Below are positions 1 to 8,087 of a DNA stretch of 64,000 bases, piece by piece (within the stretch, counting starts at the first letter, position 1; each line of letters starts with the position of its first letter). The translations under genes were made by a program, and so were the position numbers. The notes below the pieces were generated by a model that saw only the letters and a list, made by a program, of their open reading frames with translations, was not told where the DNA came from and ran no database searches. Source of the DNA: Nocardioides sp. (GTDB lineage: Bacteria; Actinomycetota; Actinomycetes; Propionibacteriales; Nocardioidaceae); contig PBYI01000046.1 in NCBI GenBank assembly GCA_002729525.1, forward strand, positions 1-64,000, in the 5' to 3' direction.

Positions 1-527
1 ACCATGGCCTCGTCCACGGTGCGGTCGATCTGCGCGAGCGTCGTGCGGGCGGCGGCCCACGCAAGCTGGTGGTCGACGTACGCCGCACCTGCCTCGGGGA
101 GCGTGCAGGTCGCGGCGGCGATCCTGCGGGCCTTCCACAGCGGCAGGTCGAGCGCGGTCACGCGGGACCAGATGCGGGGCAGGCGGTAGCGGAGCTCGAT
201 CAGCTCACCGACGTACCTGCTGCCGGACTGGAGACCCAGAGCAGCCGAGATCTCGTACGCCTCGTCCTCCTCGACCACCGGGGAGCCGGGGCCGGCGAGG
301 TGCAGTGCCTGACTCCCGAACCGGTCCTTGGCCATCTCGTCCAGGTGGCCGTCGGCCCACTCCTCGGCCGCGCGGTCCTCGGGGAGCTGGCGGGCGGCGA
401 CCCACTCCAGAACGGCGTACGCCTCGGTCAGTGCGGCCTGCTTCTTGATCTCCGCGGCAGCCCTGACGGCGGCGACGAGACCGACCGGAGTCGGTGAGTC
501 GTCGCAGGTCAGGAGCGCTTTTCGCAT
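1..527 (-). CDS. DUF222 / HNH endonuclease family protein, N-terminal part (cut by window edge)
   Basis: The reverse strand reads open from an ATG at 527 to the left edge (175 codons). The protein starts MRKALLTCDDSPTPVGLVAA and contains YVGELIELRYRLPRIWSRV. It aligns along its whole visible length with the protein at 28099-29400, which has a C-terminal HNH nuclease motif, so this is the N-terminal DUF222 part of a second copy. The HNH end would lie outside the window. Such 13E12/DUF222 proteins occur in many copies in Nocardioides and mycobacteria and their biological role is poorly known. A TACAAT box sits 6 nt before the ATG, suggesting a leaderless message. No frameshift is seen in the visible part. 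Confidence 0.85.
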   Translation of the reverse strand, partial: MRKALLTCDDSPTPVGLVAAVRAAAEIKKQAALTEAYAVLEWVAARQLPEDRAAEEWADGHLDEMAKDRFGSQALHLAGPGSPVVEEDEAYEISAALGLQSGSRYVGELIELRYRLPRIWSRVTALDLPLWKARRIAAATCTLPEAGAAYVDHQLAWAAARTTLAQIDRTVDEAM

Positions 528-533
528 GTCCCG

Positions 534-539
534 ATTGTA
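534..539 (-). promoter_or_regulatory. -10 element of leaderless promoter for the DUF222 gene at 527
   Basis: TACAAT on the minus strand with exactly 6 nt before the ATG at 527. The paralogue at 28099 has TAGAAT at the same 6-nt distance. No clear -35 box is seen. Confidence 0.5.
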
Positions 540-610
540 GGTGCGACCACCGACAGCCGGCCCCGGCGCAGAGGGTCGGCTGTGGACATGGTTCGTGGTC
601 GGCTGTCCGG

Positions 611-691
611 GGTTTCGACCTCCTCCCTCGCTGGCGCTCGGTCGGGCTCAACCACCTGAGCGGGCTGGCGGCCGGTCGGGCTCAACCACCT
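611..691. repeat. Intergenic repeat: 19-bp direct repeat within a REP-like dyad
   Basis: CGGTCGGGCTCAACCACCT occurs at 639-657 and again at 673-691 (34-bp period). The first copy is the right half of an imperfect dyad whose left half is GGTTTCGACC at 611-620. GTCGAAACC paired with TGGTTGAG resembles dispersed intergenic palindromes I recall from Nocardioides-like genomes; that comparison is from memory. It sits between the ku stop (700) and the DUF222 start (527), a 172-bp region with no other feature. Confidence 0.5.
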
Positions 692-699
692 CAGACGAC

Positions 700-1659
700 T
701 CAGCTCGCCTTCTTCGCCTGCGCCTTCTTCGCGGCGGACTTCTTGGTCGTCGTCTTCTTCGCAGCCGACTTCTTGGCCGCAGCCTTCTTGGCGGGCGCCT
801 TCTTCGCAGAGGACTTCTTGGCGGCAGCCTTCTTCGCGGGTGTCTTCGTCGCGGGCTTCTCGTCCTCGTCCTCGTCGACGGTCTCACCCCGCCCGGCCTT
901 GGCCTGCTGCACCGACCGCTGGAGCGCGGCCAGCAGGTCGACGACCTCGCCGGAGGTCTTGGTCGAGGGGGGGGTCCGCTCGACCTCGCCGCCCTCGATC
1001 TTGGCGGTGACGACGGCCTTGACGGCCTCGGAGTACTCGTCGGTGAACTCGCTGGCGTCGAAGTCGCCGGCCAGGGTCTCCACGAGCATCGTCGCCATCT
1101 TCATCTCCGAGTCCTTCACCTCACCCGGCTCCACGGAGAAGTCGGGGGTGCGGATCTCGTCGGGCCACAGCATGGTCTGCATGACGATCGTGTCGTCCCG
1201 GACGCGGAGCACGGCAATGGTGGTGCGGTTGCGGATCGCGACGGTGACGACGGCCATCCGGTCGGCGTCGAGGAGCGCCTGGCGCAGCAGGGCGTACGGC
1301 TTCGCGCCGGACTTCTCGGGCTCGAGGTAGTAGCACTTGTCGAGCAGCATCGGGTCGATCTGCTCGGTGGGCACGAACTTCTCCACCGCGATCTCGCGCG
1401 ACGACGTGGTCGGCAGGTCGGCGAGGTCGTCGTCGGTGAGCACGACCATCTCGCCGTCCTCGGTCTCGAACCCCTTGGCGATGTCGGCGTACGCGACCTC
1501 CTCGCCGTCGATGGAGCAGACCCGCTGGTACTTGATGCGGCCACCGTCGGTGGCGTGCACCTGGCGAAACGACACGTCGTGGCTCTCGGTCGCGGAGTAC
1601 AGCTTCACGGGGACGCTGACCAGCCCGAAGGACACCGCACCCTTCCAGATCGCGCGCAT
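700..1659 (-). CDS. ku: Ku protein, non-homologous end joining
   Basis: This 319-aa protein begins MRAIWKGAVSFGLVSVPVKL, the diagnostic start of bacterial Ku. Ku homodimers encircle broken DNA ends and recruit LigD. The core ends near residue 260. It is followed by a long Lys/Ala-rich tail of repeated AAKK-type units (about residues 268-319), the basic C-terminal extension known in actinobacterial Ku, which binds DNA and lets the ring move inward from ends. A GAGAGG ribosome site lies about 9 nt before the ATG. The gene is divergent from the LigD ligase gene at 1778 (118-bp gap), so the end-joining genes form one locus. Confidence 0.97.
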   Translation of the reverse strand: MRAIWKGAVSFGLVSVPVKLYSATESHDVSFRQVHATDGGRIKYQRVCSIDGEEVAYADIAKGFETEDGEMVVLTDDDLADLPTTSSREIAVEKFVPTEQIDPMLLDKCYYLEPEKSGAKPYALLRQALLDADRMAVVTVAIRNRTTIAVLRVRDDTIVMQTMLWPDEIRTPDFSVEPGEVKDSEMKMATMLVETLAGDFDASEFTDEYSEAVKAVVTAKIEGGEVERTPPSTKTSGEVVDLLAALQRSVQQAKAGRGETVDEDEDEKPATKTPAKKAAAKKSSAKKAPAKKAAAKKSAAKKTTTKKSAAKKAQAKKAS

Positions 1660-1777
1660 GGGGAAGCACCTCTCGTCATCCGTCGACCGCCGCCTGCAGG
1701 AGCAGACCGCTCGCGGCGCCAGTATTCATCGGTGTCACCCGTCGGGGCCACGCCCGGGCGGCGGGGGACCGGGCAGG

Positions 1778-2734
1778 ATGGCCCGCATGCGTCCGATGCT
1801 CGCCACCGCCGGTGACGTGCACGCCGGTGTCCCCGAGGGGCCCGAGTGGGTCCACGAGGTCAAGTGGGACGGCATCCGGGCGCTGACCGAGGTGCGTGCC
1901 GGGCGGGTGCGGATGACCAGCCGCAACGAGAACGACGTGACGGCCGCCTGGCCCGACGTCGCCGACCACCCTCCGCTCGGCGGTCGCGACCTGCTCGTCG
2001 ACGGTGAGGTGATCGTGCTGGCTGCCGACGGCCGCCCCGACTTCCGGGTGCTCCAGGAGCGGATGCACGTGCGGAAGGCCGCTTCGGTGGCGCGGCTCGC
2101 CGAGCGCCTGCCCGCGACGTACATGGCCTTCGACCTGCTCCGTCTGGACGGCGACGACCTCACCCGGCGCCCGCTGTCCGAGCGCCGCGCGCTGCTGCTC
2201 GAGGTGCTCGAGGGCAGCGCCTGGCCGGTCCCCCCGACGTACGACGACGGCGAGCTGCTGCGCCACGCCACCCGCGAGCAGGGGCTCGAGGGCATCGTCA
2301 GCAAGCGGCTCGACTCCCGCTACCGCCCTGGCGAGCGCAGCCGGCACTGGCTCAAGCGGGCCCACCGCTACCGCGGCTCGTACGTCGTCGGCGGCTGGCG
2401 GCCGCAGGAGGGCACCCGCGACCGGCTGGCCGCGCTGCTGGTCGGCGAGGTCACTGAGGACGGGCTGTCCTACCGCGGCCGGGTCGGCAGCGGCATCTCG
2501 GGCCGTACGTCGGCCCAGCTCGCCGAGGCGGTCGCGGGCCTGGTGCGCGCCGACAGCCCGTTCGGCGACGACGTGCCGCGGGTCGACGCCACCGGCACGA
2601 CCTGGGTCGAGCCGGTGCTCGTGGTCGACGTCGACACGCACGGCACGGGGCACGCCCGGCTGCGCCAGCCGTCGTACCGCGGACTGCGCACGGACCTCTC
2701 CGTCGACGACCTCGAGCCGGGGGTGCAGCGGTGA
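1778..2734 (+). CDS. ligD: ATP-dependent DNA ligase, LigD ligase domain (stand-alone)
   Basis: This 318-aa protein is the ligase module of bacterial LigD. Motif I is KWDG with the adenylated Lys at residue 29. Motif III is MAFDLLRLDG, motif IV EGIVSK, motif V WLKRAHRY, and an OB-fold follows. It seals double-strand breaks held by Ku. The polymerase domain is a separate protein at 3501, and no phosphoesterase domain is present in the window, unlike the single three-domain LigD of mycobacteria. The alternative ATG at 1787 (MRPMLAT) is equally plausible because AGGA lies at a better distance from it. The stop overlaps the GTG of the next gene by 4 nt (GTGA), implying translational coupling. Confidence 0.95.
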   Translation: MARMRPMLATAGDVHAGVPEGPEWVHEVKWDGIRALTEVRAGRVRMTSRNENDVTAAWPDVADHPPLGGRDLLVDGEVIVLAADGRPDFRVLQERMHVRKAASVARLAERLPATYMAFDLLRLDGDDLTRRPLSERRALLLEVLEGSAWPVPPTYDDGELLRHATREQGLEGIVSKRLDSRYRPGERSRHWLKRAHRYRGSYVVGGWRPQEGTRDRLAALLVGEVTEDGLSYRGRVGSGISGRTSAQLAEAVAGLVRADSPFGDDVPRVDATGTTWVEPVLVVDVDTHGTGHARLRQPSYRGLRTDLSVDDLEPGVQR

Positions 2735-3486
2735 GGGCGCTCCTGCTCGCGACACTGCTCGCCACGTCGCTCGGCCTGCTCGCCGGTCCGGTCCCCGCAC
2801 CCTCCGCGACGGCCGTCCCGAGCGCCGCCCCCACGACGACCGCTCGCGCCGAGACCCCCCGCGCCGAGACCGTCCGTCTCGACGGCGTCCGCGTCCGACT
2901 CCGCCGTGGCACCACCCAGGTCGTCACCGTCAAGCACACCCGCGGCCACCACGCCCGGGTCCGGCTGTGGGTCCTGCGCGAGCGCGGCTGGCGCCTGGTC
3001 GAGACGGCGTACGACGGCCGCACCGGGTACGGCGGTCTGGTGCGCGGCAACCGTCGGCGCCAGGGCACGGGCACGACACCGCTCGGCACCTACCCGCTGA
3101 CCTCGTCGTTCGGGACCCAGCGCCGCGACGCCCGCTGGGACCTGCCGCACCGGCGGATCCGGCCGGGCGACTACTGGGTGCAGGACAACGCGTCGCGCTT
3201 CTACAACCGCTACCGCAACAAGCGGCAGGGCGGCTTCCGGTGGTGGCTGCCGTCGGGCCACGCCGACAGCAGCGAGCGGCTCGCCGACTACCCGCGGCAG
3301 TACGAGCACGCGCTGGTCCTCGACTACAACCCGCGGCAGGTGCGCCACCGCGGCTCGGGGATCTTCCTGCACGTCAACGGGCGCGGCGCGACGGCCGGCT
3401 GCATCAGCGCGCCCCGGCCGTTCCTGCGGCTGCTGCTGCGCCGCCTCGACCCGGACGAGCGTCCGCTCGTCGCCGTCGGCCGGTAG
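2731..3486 (+). CDS. Secreted L,D-transpeptidase (YkuD family)
   Basis: This 251-aa protein has an N-terminal signal peptide (about residues 1-30, hydrophobic LLLATLLATSLGLLAG), a variable region, and the YkuD catalytic motif HVNGRGATAGCIS with His214 and the nucleophile Cys224. L,D-transpeptidases make 3-3 cross-links in peptidoglycan or attach proteins to it, acting outside the membrane. The GTG start overlaps the ligase stop by 4 nt, and the LigD polymerase gene follows 14 bp later, so a cell-wall enzyme is embedded in a DNA end-joining operon. A different YkuD-fold specificity, such as carboxypeptidase-like activity, is possible. The family call is secure. Confidence 0.88.
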   Translation: MRALLLATLLATSLGLLAGPVPAPSATAVPSAAPTTTARAETPRAETVRLDGVRVRLRRGTTQVVTVKHTRGHHARVRLWVLRERGWRLVETAYDGRTGYGGLVRGNRRRQGTGTTPLGTYPLTSSFGTQRRDARWDLPHRRIRPGDYWVQDNASRFYNRYRNKRQGGFRWWLPSGHADSSERLADYPRQYEHALVLDYNPRQVRHRGSGIFLHVNGRGATAGCISAPRPFLRLLLRRLDPDERPLVAVGR

Positions 3487-3500
3487 GGGAGCGCACGTTC

Positions 3501-4403
3501 GTGAACGACCTGCACGTCGACGTCGAGGGCCGCACCCTGCGGATCAGCAACCTCGACAAGGTGCTCTACCCGCGCACCGGCACCACCAAGGGCGAGGTGC
3601 TCGACTACTACGCCCGCATCTCGCCGGTGATGCTCCCGCACCTGAAGGACCGCGCCGTCACCCGGATCCGCTGGCCGCACGGGGTCGAGCGCGGGTCGTT
3701 CTACGAGAAGAACGCGCCGCAGGGGACGCCGTCGTGGGTGCGCACCGTCAGCGTGCCGACGTCCGGTTCGCGCGGGGAGAGCCGGCACGGCGACCGGCTG
3801 GAGTTCCCCGTGGTCGACGACCTCGCGACGCTCACCTGGATGGCCAACCTCGCCGCGCTCGAGCTGCACGTCCACCAGTGGCGGGTCGGTCGCAACGGGC
3901 AGCCGCGCAACGCCGACCGGGTCGTCATCGACCTCGACCCGGGTGACCCGGCCGGACTGCACGAGTGCTGCCAGGTGGCGCTGATGGTGCGCGACAAGCT
4001 CGCCGAGCGCGGGCTGGGCGCGCGCCCGGTGACGTCGGGGAGCAAGGGCCTGCACCTGTACGCCGTACCGCCGCGGCGGCTGCCGCCGGAGGACTCGACT
4101 GCGCTCGCCAAGGAGGTCGCCGACGAGCTGGCGGCCGAGCACCCGCGGCTGGTGACCGCGACGATGACGAAGGCGCGACGCGGGGGGAAGGTGTTCCTCG
4201 ACTGGTCGCAGAACGCCGGCTCGAAGACCACCGTGGCGCCGTACTCCCTGCGCGGGCGGGAGCGTCCGACCGTGGCGACGCCGGTCACGTGGGCCGAGGT
4301 GGAGGCCGGGGCCGACGACCCGCTGGGTCTGGAGCAGCTGCGCTTCGAGGAGGTCCTGGCGCGGGCCGAGGAGCTCGGGGACCTGTTCTCCGACGACGCC
4401 TGA
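3501..4403 (+). CDS. ligD: LigD polymerase/primase domain protein (stand-alone)
   Basis: This 300-aa protein matches the archaeo-eukaryotic-primase-like polymerase domain of LigD, which fills gaps and adds nucleotides at Ku-bound ends. Visible residues are the metal-binding pair in VVIDLDPGD (Asp144, Asp146), the nucleotide-binding TSGSKGLHLY motif, and a third acidic residue in KVFLDWSQN. The GTG at 3501 has AGGGGA upstream at 3485-3490. An open frame continues further upstream but is shadow sequence inside the transpeptidase gene. It is third in the operon with the ligase domain and the L,D-transpeptidase. Confidence 0.95.
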   Translation: MNDLHVDVEGRTLRISNLDKVLYPRTGTTKGEVLDYYARISPVMLPHLKDRAVTRIRWPHGVERGSFYEKNAPQGTPSWVRTVSVPTSGSRGESRHGDRLEFPVVDDLATLTWMANLAALELHVHQWRVGRNGQPRNADRVVIDLDPGDPAGLHECCQVALMVRDKLAERGLGARPVTSGSKGLHLYAVPPRRLPPEDSTALAKEVADELAAEHPRLVTATMTKARRGGKVFLDWSQNAGSKTTVAPYSLRGRERPTVATPVTWAEVEAGADDPLGLEQLRFEEVLARAEELGDLFSDDA

Positions 4404-4568
4404 CCTGGGCTCGGAGGCTCTCCCGGTGGGGTCCGCGTGACACATGGGACGGTCTGTTACCCGACCTTGTCCGTGCTGTGGGGGCGGGGTGGTCGCGTTG
4501 CTCGTAAATTCGTCCGCATACCCGGATGTGGATCGGGTACGAAACATTGTCGGGCGCGTGGGGGTGCC

Positions 4569-5213
4569 GTGGAGATCGCTCCGAAGCAGCGACGCGCACG
4601 CTCGCGCCTGCGCCGCCATCACGTGGCCGTCGTGCTCGCGACGTTCGCGACGTGGTGCGCCGTGATGCTGCTGGTGCCGATCGGCCTCGGGATCGACGTC
4701 CACGTCCAGACCGGCGACGATCAGGTCCTCTCGCGCGGCAGCCTGTCCGTGGTCCGCAGCCTCCCGGTCAGCGACCTCGAGCTGGGTGACGTCGTGCTCG
4801 TCACGACCGGGCCGGCGGAGGTCACCGATCTCGGCGCCGACCTCCAGGTCGCGACGGGCGACGGCCTCGCGATGCCGCTGGCAGGCCCGGCCGCCGTCTC
4901 CAGCGTCGACACCGTGGTCTGGTCCGCGCCCGTCGTCGCCTGGCCGGTCGCCTGGGCCGGCCCGGCCGCCGACGTGCTGGCGCGGATCGGCTTCGCGGTC
5001 GACCTCACGCTCCTCACCCTGCTGCTCGGGTGGTACGCCGGACGCCGTCGCCGCAGGCGCGTCGCTGCGGCTGTCCAGGCGGTCGCCGGTGCGGCCGCGA
5101 GCATCACCCCGGCGCCGTCGCGCGGCGCCTCGCACGTGGCGCGGGACGTCCCCGGGACGGCTGCCCGGAGCGCGGGATCAGGCACGCGTCACGCCCACGC
5201 CTGGCGGTTCTGA
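4569..5213 (+). CDS. Membrane protein with degenerate signal-peptidase (S26/SipW-like) fold
   Basis: This 214-aa protein has a basic N-terminus, a membrane segment (about residues 17-38, VVLATFATWCAVMLLVPIGL), an extracytoplasmic domain, a second membrane segment near residues 138-158 and a basic cytoplasmic tail. The segment GDDQVLSRGSLSVVRSLP followed by LELGDVVLV follows the layout of SipW-type signal peptidases, but the catalytic SGSM-P box is replaced by TGDDQV. A catalytic Ser is therefore not evident and it is probably not an active peptidase. The GTG at 4569 follows a GGGGG run; in-frame codons continue upstream to 4437. The gene stands alone, 36 bp before a response regulator. Confidence 0.6.
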   Translation: MEIAPKQRRARSRLRRHHVAVVLATFATWCAVMLLVPIGLGIDVHVQTGDDQVLSRGSLSVVRSLPVSDLELGDVVLVTTGPAEVTDLGADLQVATGDGLAMPLAGPAAVSSVDTVVWSAPVVAWPVAWAGPAADVLARIGFAVDLTLLTLLLGWYAGRRRRRRVAAAVQAVAGAAASITPAPSRGASHVARDVPGTAARSAGSGTRHAHAWRF

Positions 5214-5236
5214 CCTCGGAGGAGTGGCCGTGCCCC

Positions 5237-5242
5237 TATGCT
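5237..5242 (+). promoter_or_regulatory. -10 element, leaderless promoter of the response regulator
   Basis: TATGCT with 7 nt before the ATG at 5250. It supports 5250 rather than the in-frame ATG at 5238, which lies inside the box. Confidence 0.5.
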
Positions 5243-5249
5243 ACGAGGC

Positions 5250-5945
5250 ATGGCGCACCGGGTCCTTGTCGTCGAGGACGAGGAGGACATCGCATTCCCC
5301 CTCGTTCGGACGTTGGAGCGCGAGGGCTACGACGTCGACTGGGTCGACACCGGCCAGCGCGCGATCGATGATCTGTCCTCCCGCACCGCCGACGTCGTGA
5401 TCCTCGACCTCGGGCTCCCCGACGTCGACGGCCTCGAGGTCTGCAAGCAGCTCCGCTCGTCGGGCTTCGAGGGCGCGATCATGATCGTGACGGCCCGCGC
5501 CGGCGAGCTCGACCGGGTGGTCGGGCTCGACTACGGCGCCGACGACTACCTCTCCAAGCCGTTCGGCCTCGCCGAGCTGCAGGCGCGCGTCCGCGCGCTG
5601 CTGCGGCGTACGGGTGCGTTCAGCACGGCCGACGACGACCAGCCCGAGGACGCCCTGCGCATCGACGTGGAGGCGCGTCGCGTCTTCACCGGTGAGACCG
5701 AGGTGGGTCTGACGGGCAAGGAGTTCGACGTCCTCAACATCCTGCTCGCCAGCCGCGACAAGGTCGTGTCGCGAGGGCGGCTGATGGCCGAGGTGTGGGA
5801 CGAGAACTGGTACGGCTCCACGAAGACGCTCGACGTGACCATCGGTCGTCTGCGGCAGAAGCTCGAGGGCGCCGGCGTGACCGAGCGCGTCGTCGCCGTG
5901 CGCGGCGTGGGCTTCCGCCTGGAGGCGCCCGCGCGACATGCGTGA
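5250..5945 (+). CDS. OmpR-family response regulator
   Basis: This 231-aa protein has a receiver domain (residues 1-115) with the acidic pocket ED(E)E near residues 9-12, phospho-acceptor Asp53 in VILDLGLPDVDG and conserved Lys103 in YLSKPF. A C-terminal winged helix follows, including LTGKEFDVL and KTLDVTIGRLRQKL. It is expected to bind promoter DNA when phosphorylated. Its 3' end overlaps the histidine kinase start by 8 nt, so the two are co-translated. The kinase looks degenerate, so the phosphate source may be another kinase or a small donor. Confidence 0.95.
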   Translation: MAHRVLVVEDEEDIAFPLVRTLEREGYDVDWVDTGQRAIDDLSSRTADVVILDLGLPDVDGLEVCKQLRSSGFEGAIMIVTARAGELDRVVGLDYGADDYLSKPFGLAELQARVRALLRRTGAFSTADDDQPEDALRIDVEARRVFTGETEVGLTGKEFDVLNILLASRDKVVSRGRLMAEVWDENWYGSTKTLDVTIGRLRQKLEGAGVTERVVAVRGVGFRLEAPARHA

Positions 5946-7134
5946 GCGTCTCACCGCCGCGTTCGTCGTTCTGACCCTGACCCTCCTGCTCATCGCGGGA
6001 GCGGTCCGCGGCTTCGCCGTCGACACCGACGTCCGTGAGCGGGAGAGCGCCCGGATCACCGACGAGGTGGCGGTCGCATCGCGCGTGCTGGACGCCGAGG
6101 TCGCCGACGGGGCGGAGGTCGACGAGATCCTGCTCCGACCGTTCCTGGTCGCGGACGCCCAGATGGTCTACGCGGTGCCGGGCGAGCAGCCCATCGTGCT
6201 GACCGGCGCGGAGGCCGACCCGGGCGCGGCGAACGCGGTGACCGCGACCGTCCCGGTGGCCGACGGCGAGCTCACGATGACCCGCGGTCTGGACTCGGTC
6301 GTGCCGACGTTCGGCACCAGCAGCGGCCCGGCGGGTTTCGCGATCTTCCTGCTCGCCGGCATCGCGGCCGGCGTCGTGGGCTACGGCATCTCGCGGGCGA
6401 TGGCGCAGCCGTTCCGGCGGCTCGCGGGGGCCGCGAGCGCGCTGGGCCGAGGTCGGTTCGAGCTCGACCTGCCGCACTCACGCATCCCGGAGGCCCAGGC
6501 GATCGCGACCGCGCTGGAGGTCAGCGCCGCGCAGCTGCGCGAGCGGCTGGAGCGTGAGCAGGCGTTCGCCCTGCACGCCTCGCACGTGCTCCGTACCCCG
6601 TTGACCTCGCTGCGGATCCGGCTCGAGGAGCTGGAGTCCGACCGCGACGCCACCGAGGAGCAGCGCGACGCCGCGGCCGCGTGCCTGCACGACGCGCAGC
6701 GCATCGACGAGGTCACCGGCGAGCTGCTGGAGATCTCCTCGCGCGGCGCGCTGCTGGCCGGCGCGCAGGTGCCGCTCTACGAGCTGGCCACCCAGGCCGC
6801 GCAACGCTGGGCCGATGTGCTCGACGAGGTCGACCTGACCATCACCGGCGCCGTCGAGGGCGACATCGCGCTGCCGGTCACGCCCGGCCCGGTCGAGCAG
6901 GTGCTCGACGCGCTCCTCGACGAGGTCGCCCGCCCCGGCGGGCACGACGTACGCCTGGTGTTCGTGGGGGAGGAGACCCGCCTGCGCCTCGACCTCACCG
7001 GCGCTCCGTGCCCGGCTCGCCTCGTCGCCGAGCCCGGCACCACGCGGGTGGGGCTGCAGGTCGCCGCGCTCGGAGGGCGGGTCGAGACACGGCCGGACGA
7101 CCGCGCCGTGCGGGTGCACCTGCCGCGCCGCTGA
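5938..7134 (+). CDS. Sensor histidine kinase with degenerate catalytic domain
   Basis: This 398-aa protein has an N-terminal membrane segment (residues 7-25), a short extracytoplasmic sensor, a second membrane segment (about 132-153), a HAMP-like linker and the phospho-acceptor region HASHVLRTPLTS with His216. The residue after the His is Val, not the usual Glu. The C-terminal domain lacks a recognisable N-box Asn (LDALLDEVARP where LLDNA is expected) and lacks the DxGxG box, although a GLQVAALGGRVE segment resembles the end of an ATPase domain. ATP binding is doubtful. It may act as a phosphatase or as an accessory sensor. It is co-transcribed with the response regulator. Confidence 0.85.
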   Translation: MRERLTAAFVVLTLTLLLIAGAVRGFAVDTDVRERESARITDEVAVASRVLDAEVADGAEVDEILLRPFLVADAQMVYAVPGEQPIVLTGAEADPGAANAVTATVPVADGELTMTRGLDSVVPTFGTSSGPAGFAIFLLAGIAAGVVGYGISRAMAQPFRRLAGAASALGRGRFELDLPHSRIPEAQAIATALEVSAAQLRERLEREQAFALHASHVLRTPLTSLRIRLEELESDRDATEEQRDAAAACLHDAQRIDEVTGELLEISSRGALLAGAQVPLYELATQAAQRWADVLDEVDLTITGAVEGDIALPVTPGPVEQVLDALLDEVARPGGHDVRLVFVGEETRLRLDLTGAPCPARLVAEPGTTRVGLQVAALGGRVETRPDDRAVRVHLPRR

Positions 7135-7148
7135 GCGGAGCCCGACTG

Positions 7149-7880
7149 TCAGGGACAGCGTTGGGAAGACCTGGCGGTCGTCGGACCGGTGATGAAGCCG
7201 AGGAAGTTGCTCCTACTGAGCCCGTTGCCCGTGCGGAGGCCCTTGTTCCAGCAGGAGTACTCCCGCTCGGCCCGCATCTCGAAGTGAACGTGCGGGCCGG
7301 TCCAGCATGCGGGGTCTCGACGGATGCCGCGATCGACGTTGCCGATCCAGCCGCCCCAGCGCGAGATGGTCCCGTTGACCCTGAGGGCGGGGTTGCGCGC
7401 CACGTGCGCGAACGTCACCCGCCCGCGCAGCACGTTGTCGAAGTAGATGCCGACCGTCACCAGGTCACCTCCTCCGCCGTAGCGGCAGGCGTTGTCGTCG
7501 ATGAGTTGGAGAACGCGCGCAGAGACACGCGACGCGAGCCGACCGTCTGACGGAGCCGCGTACAGCAGAACCCGGTCGTCGCCCGACGGTATCGAGGAGA
7601 GGTCGACCGACCAATCATTGCGAGGGCTGGCCTTGAAGAGCATGTGGTGGGCGGGGCAGCAGCCAGGGGTGGTCGAGGTGTCGCCGGGCACCCCCCACGT
7701 GCCGCGGATCGGGGATCCGACCCAGATCGCCGGGGTTGTGGTTGCCGCGGCATTCCGGGGGGCCGCGGCCTGGAGCCCGACCATCACCATCGCGGTCGCG
7801 AGGATCACGCCGACCGCGCGGAAAGCCGCCTGAGCCCGACGGTGCGCCGCGGTCCCCTGTCGACTGGTCCTTGACACCAT
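7149..7880 (-). CDS. Secreted M23-like (LytM/peptidoglycan endopeptidase-type) protein
   Basis: This 243-aa protein has a signal or anchor segment near residues 17-43 and a beta-rich domain ending in TGPHVHFEM, the HxH metal motif of M23 peptidases. An upstream NDWSVDL segment could hold the other metal ligands (His/Asp). I chose the ATG at 7880 because GAGGAG lies 6 nt upstream (7887-7892); a GTG at 7898 is possible. Two Cys pairs suggest disulfides. It is convergent with the kinase (14 bp apart). Codon choice is less G/C-biased than in neighbouring genes. Confidence 0.65.
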   Translation of the reverse strand: MVSRTSRQGTAAHRRAQAAFRAVGVILATAMVMVGLQAAAPRNAAATTTPAIWVGSPIRGTWGVPGDTSTTPGCCPAHHMLFKASPRNDWSVDLSSIPSGDDRVLLYAAPSDGRLASRVSARVLQLIDDNACRYGGGGDLVTVGIYFDNVLRGRVTFAHVARNPALRVNGTISRWGGWIGNVDRGIRRDPACWTGPHVHFEMRAEREYSCWNKGLRTGNGLSRSNFLGFITGPTTARSSQRCP

Positions 7881-8087
7881 GTTTTTCTCCTCGCTCACGC
7901 CGGGGCCGTCATCGGTCTCAACGATCGCGACGTGTCACGCCGTGCGCGAGGAGCACGATGGTCGCGACTGCGGTGTCGCGACCAGCCGGTCGCAATGGGT
8001 TCGGCCCATTTGATCCGAGCGAGGAGGAGCCGCGAAAGAATCGATGTTTCCGGGCGGCGTACGCCACTGGCCACGACACTGTGGGCC

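Noticed and set aside
700..860. Tandem repeat as a mobile or minisatellite element
   Set aside because: Explained by the Lys/Ala tail of Ku, a known feature of actinobacterial Ku.
648..887. Arg-rich open frames antisense to the Ku tail
   Set aside because: They mirror the Lys/Ala repeats of ku in other frames; ku has clear homology.
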